Origin: an uncultured Eubacteriales bacterium
Lineage (GTDB): Bacteria; Bacillota; Clostridia; Christensenellales; CAG-138
DNA length: 10,100 nt
Assembly: GCA_900546845.1 (NCBI GenBank)
Contig: UREK01000045.1
Coordinates: 1 to 10,100 of the forward strand
Direction of reading: 5' to 3'
Shown here one piece after another: positions 5,528 to 10,100 of this stretch; positions within the stretch are counted from its first letter, which is position 1, and each line of letters opens with the position of its first letter. A program made the translations under genes and the position numbers. Under the pieces are notes generated by a model that worked only from the letters and a program-made list of their open reading frames with translations, made no database searches and was not told the origin of the DNA.

Positions 5528-6499
5528 ATGAGCAACATGCGCTTTATCGACCTGCACTGCGACACACTTGCCTGCGAGGTTTACCGCAGCAACGGTGCGA
5601 AGAGCCTCCGCAGCAACGATTGCCACCTGGATCTTACCCGCATGCAGAAGGGCGGGAGCCTGCTGCAATGCTTTGCGCTCTATATCCCGACCCCGGCGCA
5701 CGACGCCGCCACGAAGGAAGAGATTGGCCCCTGGGAGTACTTCCAGAAGACGGCCGCCTGCTATGAAGCGGAGCTTGCGAAAAACACAGACCTGATCGCC
5801 CCTGTGCTGCGCTATGCGGACATCGAAAGGAACATCGCGGCGGGAAAAATGTCCGCTATGCTTACCGTGGAGGACGGCGTGCCGCTCGAGGGCAAACTGT
5901 CCCGCGTAGATGAAATGTATGAAAAAGGCGTTCGCCTCATCACCATCACCTGGAACCACGAAAACAGCCTGGGCTTCCCGAACAAGACCGCGCCGGAGAA
6001 GGGGCTCAAGCCCTTCGGCATCGAGGCGCTCGCCCGCATGAACGAGCTTGGCATCATCGCGGACTCCTCCCACCTTTCGGATGCGGGCTTCTGGGATCTG
6101 GTGAAGTATTCCAAGAAGCCGTTCGTCGCCTCCCACTCCAACGCGAAGGCGCTCTGCGGCATTTACCGCAACCTGACGGACGACATGCTCCGCGCCCTCG
6201 CGGACAAGGGCGGCGTGACCGGCCTCAACTTCTCCGCGGACTTCCTGGTGGATAACGCGCATTACACCCGCGTGGCCGACCTGGTGCGCCATGCGCGCCA
6301 TATCGCGGACGTGGCGGGCGTGGAGACGGTCGCGCTCGGTTCCGATTTCGACGGCATCAGTTCCGAGCTGGAGTTCAAGGACTGCGCCGGGATGCCCATG
6401 ATCGAGGAAGGGCTCAACCAGGCGTTCACCGCGCGCGAGGTGGATCTTATCACCCACGGCAACGCGCTGCGGGTGATGAAGGACAATTTAGACGCTTGA
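5528..6499 (+). CDS. Membrane-dipeptidase family (M19) zinc dipeptidase
   Basis: A 323-residue peptidase M19 / renal dipeptidase homologue, a TIM-barrel binuclear zinc enzyme cleaving dipeptides, including ones with a C-terminal D-residue. All metal-site residues can be placed against human renal dipeptidase: His10 and Asp12 in DLHCDT (8-13), bridging Glu115 in TVEDG (113-117), His182 in DSSHLSDAG (179-187), His203 in ASHSN (201-205), and the Asp273 region in GSDFDG (271-276). Arg214 in YRNLTD matches the substrate-carboxylate Arg. The position of the human substrate-binding His is occupied by the segment WNHENSLG (142-149). The protein lacks a signal peptide and is probably cytosolic despite the family name. 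AAAGGA (5514-5519) is 8 nt before the start. It follows the amidase by 30 nt, so it may hydrolyse dipeptides released from stem peptides. Length is normal and the gene is intact. Confidence 0.93.
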   Translation: MSNMRFIDLHCDTLACEVYRSNGAKSLRSNDCHLDLTRMQKGGSLLQCFALYIPTPAHDAATKEEIGPWEYFQKTAACYEAELAKNTDLIAPVLRYADIERNIAAGKMSAMLTVEDGVPLEGKLSRVDEMYEKGVRLITITWNHENSLGFPNKTAPEKGLKPFGIEALARMNELGIIADSSHLSDAGFWDLVKYSKKPFVASHSNAKALCGIYRNLTDDMLRALADKGGVTGLNFSADFLVDNAHYTRVADLVRHARHIADVAGVETVALGSDFDGISSELEFKDCAGMPMIEEGLNQAFTAREVDLITHGNALRVMKDNLDA

Positions 6500-6523
6500 G
6501 GGCTGCTGCCGTGAACCAAGCGT
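6492..6523 (+). terminator. Weak terminator candidate after the dipeptidase gene
   Basis: ACGCTTG (6492-6498, overlapping the stop codon) pairs with CAAGCGT (6517-6523); the 18-nt loop contains a small GGC/GCC stem (6501-6510). Downstream lies an AT-rich stretch with TTTT at 6534-6537 rather than an immediate T-run. It could slow or partly end the permease-amidase-dipeptidase transcript, but read-through into the next operon is quite possible. Confidence 0.35.
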
Positions 6524-6546
6524 TAAGTATATATTTTCCTGCACCC

Positions 6547-6575
6547 CTGCGGAGTGCGGGAAGCCGTGGTATAAT
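6547..6575 (+). promoter_or_regulatory. Extended -10 promoter of the triple M42 operon
   Basis: TGGTATAAT (6567-6575) is a perfect extended -10 with consensus TATAAT at 6570-6575. At 17 bp spacing the -35 position reads CTGCGG (6547-6552), which is poor, as is common for extended -10 promoters. Transcription should start near 6582, leaving a structured leader of about 92 nt before the ATG at 6674. Confidence 0.75.
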
Positions 6576-6628
6576 ATACCCCGGCAGCTAAATTCAAAGT
6601 GCATATTCCGGCAGGGCCGGCTTCCCGC
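6556..6628. repeat. 11-bp inverted repeat flanking the M42 promoter
   Basis: GCGGGAAGCCG (6556-6566) recurs exactly in inverted form as CGGCTTCCCGC (6618-6628), 51 bp away. The left arm abuts the extended -10 on its upstream side and the right arm lies in the transcribed leader. Because the left arm should not be transcribed from this promoter, pairing in RNA is unlikely unless transcription reads through from upstream. Two sites for one regulator, able to loop DNA, is an alternative. Confidence 0.5.
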
Positions 6629-6642
6629 GGGCGGAGGCCCGC
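6608..6642 (+). promoter_or_regulatory. Two adjacent hairpins in the M42 operon leader
   Basis: CCGGC (6608-6612) pairs with GCCGG (6616-6620) around AGG, and GCGGGC (6627-6632) pairs with GCCCGC (6637-6642) around the GGAG tetraloop. The second ends 13 nt before the ribosome binding site (6656-6664). The GGAG loop resembles a Shine-Dalgarno core but is far from the start codon. The structures could stabilise the mRNA or bind a regulator. I recognise no known riboswitch class. Confidence 0.45.
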
Positions 6643-6673
6643 TTGAAAATCCAGGAAAAGGAGAACAAAGCGT

Positions 6674-7723
6674 ATGGATATTTTCAAGGCAATATCCGAT
6701 CTCACGACGCTCCCGGGCGTGACGGGCAACGAAGCCGCCGTGTCAGAGGCCGTGCAGGGATATTTCCGCGCCCATACCGACGACGTCTGGATCGACGCGA
6801 TGGGCAACACCTACGGCCGCATCGGCAATCCGGACGGCCCGACGCTGCTCGTCATGGCGCACATGGACGAGGTGGGCATGATGGTCACGGACATCGAGGA
6901 GAACGGCATGCTGCGCATCCGCTCCGTTGCGGGCGTCGACCCGCGCGTGCTGCCCGGTTCCGAGGTGCGCGTGTTCGGCCGCGAGATCCTGCCTGCTGTG
7001 GTGGGCGCGATCCCGCCGCATCTGCAGGGCGCGGAGGATAAGAACAACGCCTACAAGATCGATGATCTCATCTGCGACACGGGCCTCCCGGCGGAGCGCG
7101 TGCGCGAGCTTGTGCGCGTTGGCGACAACGTAACCTTCGCCCCATTCCCGCCGATGCAGCTTAAGAATAACTTCATCGCGGGCAAAACCTTTGACGACCG
7201 CGCCTGCATCGTCTGCATGCTGGAGGCGATGGACATCCTCAAGAACTATAAGCTCCACTGCAACGTGGTGTTCTGCGCCTCCGTGCAGGAGGAGAGCGCC
7301 GGCGGCGGCGCAAAGGCCGGCGGCTACAACATCGACCCTGCCATGGCCATTGCGATGGACGTCTGCCATGCCCCGCAGCCCGGCGCAAAGCCCACGGACT
7401 ATGTGGAGTTCGACAAGGTATCCGTCTGCCGCGGCGGCAACATCCACCCCAAGATGTTCGAGAAGATCAAGGCGGCCGCCACGGAGCAGAACATCCCTTG
7501 GGAGACGGACGTCTGCATGGCGCACACGGGCACGGACGCCTGGGCGCTGCAGGTGGAGCGCGGCGGAATCCCGACGGGGCTCATTTCCCTGCCGCTTCGC
7601 TACATGCACACGAGCGTGGAGTGCATTTCGCTCGACACGCTGAAGAACTGCGCAAAGGTGATCGCGGGCGTTGCCGCGAACATCGGCGCGGATTGGGAGG
7701 AAACGCTATGCTTGGACGATTAG
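6674..7723 (+). CDS. M42 family metallo-aminopeptidase, copy 1
   Basis: A 349-residue M42 (TET / glutamyl-aminopeptidase type) binuclear metallopeptidase that removes N-terminal residues from peptides in the cytosol, in homologues as a tetrahedral dodecamer. Active-site residues are in place: His63 and Asp65 in AHMDEVG (62-68), bridging Asp174 in KTFDDR (171-176), catalytic Glu206 and metal Glu207 in VQEE (204-207), metal Asp229 in AMDV (227-230), and His312 in RYMHTSVE (309-316). The catalytic loop reads QEESAGGGA instead of the QEEVGLRGA-like form seen in the two downstream copies, suggesting different substrate preference. Residues 119-127 form a short insertion before the IDDL strand. AAAAGGAGA (6656-6664) gives a strong start. 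The end overlaps the next M42 gene by 16 nt. Length is normal for the family. Confidence 0.94.
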   Translation: MDIFKAISDLTTLPGVTGNEAAVSEAVQGYFRAHTDDVWIDAMGNTYGRIGNPDGPTLLVMAHMDEVGMMVTDIEENGMLRIRSVAGVDPRVLPGSEVRVFGREILPAVVGAIPPHLQGAEDKNNAYKIDDLICDTGLPAERVRELVRVGDNVTFAPFPPMQLKNNFIAGKTFDDRACIVCMLEAMDILKNYKLHCNVVFCASVQEESAGGGAKAGGYNIDPAMAIAMDVCHAPQPGAKPTDYVEFDKVSVCRGGNIHPKMFEKIKAAATEQNIPWETDVCMAHTGTDAWALQVERGGIPTGLISLPLRYMHTSVECISLDTLKNCAKVIAGVAANIGADWEETLCLDD

Positions 7724-8727
7724 AGGAACTCTGCAACCTCAATGGCGTATCGGGCGACGAAGGCCGCGTGCGCCGCTACATCCGCAACATCGCCAAAGAA
7801 TATGCCGACGAAACCTGGGTGGACGCGATGGGCAACCTCTATGCCCACAAGAAGGGCGAAGGCAGGAAGGTCATGGCCTGCGCTCATATGGACGAGGTCG
7901 GCATGATCGTCTGGGGCGCGATGGACAACGGCCTGCTCGCATACCAGGCGGGCGGCATCGACCCGCGCGTGGTCGTTTCAAAACGCGTCGTGATCGGCCC
8001 GGACGAGGTTCCCGGCGTGATCGGCGCGAAGGCCATCCACCTGCAAAGCCGGGAGGAGTTCTCCCGCGCGCTCGGCCATAGCGAGCTGTTTATCGACATC
8101 GGCGCAAAGGATAAGGCCGACGCGCTCAAATACGTCAACCCGGGCGATTACGTCGCCTTCACGACCAAGTGGGAACGCTTGGGCGAGGACTGCATGAAGG
8201 CGAAGGCGCTCGACGACCGCGTGGGCTGCGCGATCGCGCTCGAACTGCTCAAAAACAGCTATGACTGCGACTTTTACGCCGTGTTCACCGTGCAGGAGGA
8301 GCTTGGCCTGCGCGGCGCGCAGGCGGCGGTCTACAACGTTGCGCCGGATGTGGCGCTCATCCTTGAGGGCACGACCGCCAACGACATGCCGGAGGCCGAA
8401 GGCCACCAGCACGTGACCAGGGTCGGCGGCGGCCCGGCCATCTCCTTTATGGACGGCGGCACCATCGTGAAGCCGAAGATGTTCGAGGCGCTCAAGCGCA
8501 CGGCGCGGGAGGCGGGCATCCCCTTCCAGATCCGCCAGGGCACGCGCGGCGGCACGGACGCGGGCGCGATCCACAAGGCGCTTTCCGGCTGCGTCGCGGG
8601 TGGGATTTCCGTTCCCTGCCGCTACATTCACTCTCCGGGCAGCGTTGCTTCCATCCGCGATTTCGAGAACGCGTACAAGCTCGCGGATTCCTTCCTGAAG
8701 ACCAAAAAATTCGATGAGGTGTTGTGA
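7708..8727 (+). CDS. M42 family metallo-aminopeptidase, copy 2
   Basis: A 339-residue M42 peptidase. Motifs are AHMDEVG with His60 and Asp62, ALDDR with bridging Asp169 (167-171), VQEELGLRGA with catalytic Glu197 and metal Glu198 (195-204), and RYIHSP with His308 (305-310). The position of the metal-binding Asp of copies 1 and 3 is Glu220 here, in ILEGTTAND (218-226), which may still bind metal but marks a separate subgroup. The start at 7708 has GGAGG (7696-7700) 7 nt upstream, inside the end of copy 1. A much longer in-frame reading from 7498 would only duplicate out-of-frame copy 1 sequence and is rejected. The 16-nt overlap with copy 1 and the 1-nt gap to copy 3 imply translational coupling and fixed stoichiometry. 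Cytosolic; substrate unknown. Confidence 0.94.
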   Translation: MLGRLEELCNLNGVSGDEGRVRRYIRNIAKEYADETWVDAMGNLYAHKKGEGRKVMACAHMDEVGMIVWGAMDNGLLAYQAGGIDPRVVVSKRVVIGPDEVPGVIGAKAIHLQSREEFSRALGHSELFIDIGAKDKADALKYVNPGDYVAFTTKWERLGEDCMKAKALDDRVGCAIALELLKNSYDCDFYAVFTVQEELGLRGAQAAVYNVAPDVALILEGTTANDMPEAEGHQHVTRVGGGPAISFMDGGTIVKPKMFEALKRTAREAGIPFQIRQGTRGGTDAGAIHKALSGCVAGGISVPCRYIHSPGSVASIRDFENAYKLADSFLKTKKFDEVL

Positions 8728-8728
8728 T

Positions 8729-9733
8729 ATGTTTGATAAGGATATGCTCAAAAGCATTTTGGCGGCATACGGCCCCTCCGGCCGGGAGCAGACGGTCAGC
8801 GACGTGATCCGCGGCTATGTGGAGCCCTTCGCGGACGAGGTATACAACGACACGCTCGGCAACCTGATCGCCGTGAAGAAGGGAACCTCCGGCAAGAAGG
8901 TCATGCTCAGCGCGCATATGGACCAAATCGGCCTCATCGTGGTGGACATCGACGAGAAGGGCTTCCTGCGCGTATCGAATGTGGGCGGCGTGAACCCGGT
9001 GATCTCTGCGGCGCGCGAGGTCAGGTTTGAAAACGGCACCCATGGCGTGACCTATTTTGAAACGGAGAAGCATGGCGTGAAGGACGCTACCATGCCGGAG
9101 CTTTTCGTGGACATCGGCGCGGCGAGCCGCGAGGAAGCCGAAGCGAAGGTGCAGATCGGCGACGTCGCGGTATACGTGACGAACTTCGTCGAGCTGGGCG
9201 GCCGCATCTCCTGCGGCGCGCTTGATGACCGCATCGCCTGCGCAGCGGTGGTGGAGGCCTTCCGCACGATGAAGAACGTGCACGACGTTTACGCGGTTTT
9301 CACCGTGCAGGAGGAAGTCGGCCTGCGCGGCGCGGGCGCGGCGGCCTATGCCATCGAGCCGGATCTCAACATCAGCCTCGACGTGACCGGCACGGGCGAC
9401 ACCCCCAAGTGCGGCCGCATGAGCGTGAAGCTCGGCGCGGGCGCGACGGTGAAGGTCATGGACTCCTCCGTCATCGTACCGCCGGTAGTGCGCGCGTTCC
9501 TGGAGGAGGCGGCAGCTGAGAACAATGTCCGCTTCCAGCCCGAAGTGCTGCGCGCGGGCGGCACGGACACCGGCGCGGTGCAGCGCACGCGCGGCGGCAT
9601 CCTTTCCGGCTGTATCTCCATCCCCACGCGCTACATCCACTCCCCTGTGGAGACGGCGGACATAGGCGATTATGAAGCGGCTGTGCAGCTCGTCTGCGCG
9701 GCTGTGGCGAAGCCGGAGCTGCCGCACCGGTAA
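8729..9733 (+). CDS. M42 family metallo-aminopeptidase, copy 3
   Basis: A 334-residue M42 peptidase, third in the cluster. Catalytic residues are His63 and Asp65 in AHMDQIG (62-68), Asp166 in ALDDR (164-168), Glu195 and Glu196 in VQEEVGLRGA (193-202), Asp218 in SLDVTGTGD (216-224), and His304 in RYIHSP (301-306). The residue after HMD is Gln rather than the Glu of the other two copies. The segment around 101-121, where copies 1 and 2 have a GAIPPHL- or GAKAIHL-like loop, is different (ENGTHGVTYFETEKHG), again suggesting a distinct pocket. GAGGTG (8716-8721) lies 7 nt before the ATG at 8729, within the end of copy 2; an ATG at 8714 would precede this site. The enzyme should act in the cytosol with its neighbours on peptides. 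No clean terminator follows. Confidence 0.94.
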   Translation: MFDKDMLKSILAAYGPSGREQTVSDVIRGYVEPFADEVYNDTLGNLIAVKKGTSGKKVMLSAHMDQIGLIVVDIDEKGFLRVSNVGGVNPVISAAREVRFENGTHGVTYFETEKHGVKDATMPELFVDIGAASREEAEAKVQIGDVAVYVTNFVELGGRISCGALDDRIACAAVVEAFRTMKNVHDVYAVFTVQEEVGLRGAGAAAYAIEPDLNISLDVTGTGDTPKCGRMSVKLGAGATVKVMDSSVIVPPVVRAFLEEAAAENNVRFQPEVLRAGGTDTGAVQRTRGGILSGCISIPTRYIHSPVETADIGDYEAAVQLVCAAVAKPELPHR

Positions 9734-9744
9734 AAACCGGCAGC
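9718..9744. repeat. Hairpin spanning the stop codon of M42 copy 3
   Basis: GCTGCCG (9718-9724) pairs with CGGCAGC (9738-9744). An alternative 5-bp stem, CCGGT/ACCGG (9727-9731 and 9736-9740), has an AAAA loop containing most of the stop codon. There is no T-tract, so it would protect the 3' end rather than terminate. Confidence 0.4.
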
Positions 9745-9759
9745 GAAACAGTTGCGAAT

Positions 9760-9786
9760 GCAGGGGCGATCTTTGATTGCCCCTGC
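9760..9786. repeat. 12-bp hairpin downstream of the M42 operon
   Basis: GCAGGGGC (9760-9767) pairs with GCCCCTGC (9779-9786), and the stem continues GATC/GATT (one G-U wobble) to a TTT loop at 9772-9774, giving 12 bp. No T-run follows on the + strand. It may act as a 3' stabiliser or weak terminator of the M42 transcript, or be a repeat unit. Confidence 0.55.
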
Positions 9787-9797
9787 GGCGTGCCAGG

Positions 9798-9830
9798 GCC
9801 TGCCTGCGGCGATTCTCACCGGCAGGCTTT
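9798..9830 (+). terminator. Weak terminator-like hairpin
   Basis: GCCTGCC (9798-9804) pairs with GGCAGGC (9821-9827) across a 16-nt loop and is followed by only three T (9828-9830). It is the nearest structure to an intrinsic terminator for the M42 operon on the + strand, but the tail is too short for confidence. Confidence 0.3.
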
Positions 9831-9869
9831 GCGGGGCAATGTTGTATTACGGCAATCCCCGGCATGCTA

Positions 9870-9888
9870 CCCCCTTTCAAAAAGGGGG
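9870..9888. repeat. 8-bp palindromic hairpin
   Basis: CCCCCTTT (9870-9877) and AAAGGGGG (9881-9888) are perfect inverted copies around CAA. The next bases (CGTTTG) are a poor terminator tail. It directly abuts the next hairpin at 9889. Confidence 0.5.
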
Positions 9889-9912
9889 CGTTTGGGAGTG
9901 GTGATCCCAACG
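9889..9912. repeat. Bulged hairpin adjoining the previous one
   Basis: CGT (9889-9891) and TGGGA (9893-9897) pair with TCCCA (9905-9909) and ACG (9910-9912), with one bulged T at 9892 and a GTGGTGA loop. It starts on the base after the 9870-9888 hairpin, so the two form a tandem structured block. Confidence 0.4.
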
Positions 9913-9951
9913 GGTTCCCATATTCGGGCAACGCTCGAAAGCGCGCAAACC

Positions 9952-9975
9952 AAAAGGCTCCTTTGGCAAAGGGGC
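9952..9975 (-). terminator. Minus-strand terminator-like hairpin
   Basis: Read on the minus strand, GCCCCTTT (9975-9968) pairs with AAAGGAGC (9964-9957), one G-U wobble, around GCC, and is followed by C and TTTT (9955-9952). This fits an intrinsic terminator for a leftward transcript coming from beyond 10100. It could equally be a repeat unit that happens to end in T. Confidence 0.4.
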
Positions 9976-9989
9976 GAAGCCGAGGCGCA

Positions 9990-10007
9990 CCCCGCCCGCA
10001 GGCGGGG
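9990..10007. repeat. GC-rich 7-bp hairpin
   Basis: CCCCGCC (9990-9996) pairs with GGCGGGG (10001-10007) around CGCA. No T-tract is present on either side. It forms another unit in the palindrome-rich 3' region. Confidence 0.45.
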
Positions 10008-10037
10008 GATTACGGCGCGTCTCCCACGCCGGAAGTT

Positions 10038-10080
10038 CCTTGCTTGGCGATGCAGCGAGGCGGAAGCCCAGTGAGCAAGG
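10038..10080. repeat. Inverted repeat near the window end
   Basis: CCTTGCT (10038-10044) and AGCAAGG (10074-10080) are exact inverted copies 29 nt apart, extendable by two G-U wobbles. The element may continue past the window end, so its full structure is not visible. Confidence 0.4.
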
Positions 10081-10100
10081 GAGCGCTAGGAAGCCGCTCC

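Larger units (their letters stand above)
9734..10100. other. Gene-free region packed with inverted repeats
   Basis: I find no supported gene in these 367 nt. The longest + reading frame (9790-10074) starts at GTG without a ribosome binding site, has low-complexity Arg/Ala-rich content and runs through at least five hairpins, so it is probably not translated. The stretch is instead a chain of perfect or near-perfect inverted repeats, listed separately. This resembles the dispersed intergenic palindromes common in gut Clostridia, which is an inference without other genome copies to compare. Confidence 0.6.

Noticed and set aside
4670..6457. A 595-codon minus-strand frame over the permease end, amidase and dipeptidase
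   Set aside because: It spans three recognised + strand genes, has no recognisable motif, and the composition is that of a codon-bias shadow.
7498..7707. Extension of M42 copy 2 upstream to an ATG at 7498
   Set aside because: The added 70 residues are an out-of-frame reading of copy 1, with no M42 similarity; GGAGG at 7696-7700 supports the start at 7708.
8492..9931. A 479-codon minus-strand frame over M42 copies 2 and 3
   Set aside because: Antisense to two intact peptidases and crosses the hairpin-rich 3' region; no family features.
9790..10074. A 94-codon + strand frame in the 3' intergenic region
   Set aside because: GTG start without a ribosome binding site, Arg/Ala-rich low-complexity product, and at least five inverted repeats inside it.

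Overview
The window looks like a stretch of chromosome from a GC-rich member of the Firmicutes, most likely an anaerobic gut Clostridia. This is inferred from strong AGGAGG-type Shine-Dalgarno sites before nearly every gene, sigma-A-like promoters with TATAAT or extended -10 (TGnTATAAT) elements, U-tailed intrinsic terminators, and the family content. All nine credible genes lie on the + strand. I saw no tRNA, rRNA, CRISPR array, transposase or phage structural gene.

Layout. (1) Positions 1-275 are non-coding: two perfect hairpins of repeat-like character, then tandem promoter elements and a leader of about 85-100 nt. (2) Positions 276-2904 hold a two-gene operon: a stand-alone E2-type (chloramphenicol-acetyltransferase fold) acyltransferase homologue whose catalytic His is replaced by Glu, and an AMP-forming acyl-CoA synthetase. 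A perfect terminator ends it at 2916-2942. (3) Positions 3008-3856 encode a nucleoside phosphorylase-family protein, ended by a 14-bp-stem terminator whose loop also contains the best -10 element for the next gene. (4) Positions 3966-6499 hold an EamA/DMT permease, a zinc amidase (Amidase_2) without a signal peptide, and an M19 membrane-dipeptidase family enzyme, probably one transcript. (5) Positions 6674-9733 hold three consecutive M42 metallo-aminopeptidases, overlapping or 1 nt apart, behind their own extended -10 promoter and a structured leader. (6) Positions 9734-10100 hold no gene I can support but at least seven inverted repeats, one of them a minus-strand terminator-like hairpin.

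How the genes may work together. Regions 4 and 5 place five peptide- or amide-bond hydrolases and a permease side by side. This suggests intracellular breakdown of peptides, possibly cell-wall-derived: the amidase would release stem peptides, the dipeptidase would handle dipeptides, and the M42 enzymes would trim N-termini. The first operon pairs an acid-activating ligase with an acyltransferase fold, suggesting acyl activation followed by transfer to an unknown acceptor. That pair is the best candidate here for an uncharacterised biochemical system. The triple M42 cluster is the second. The rest looks like ordinary housekeeping or accessory metabolism.
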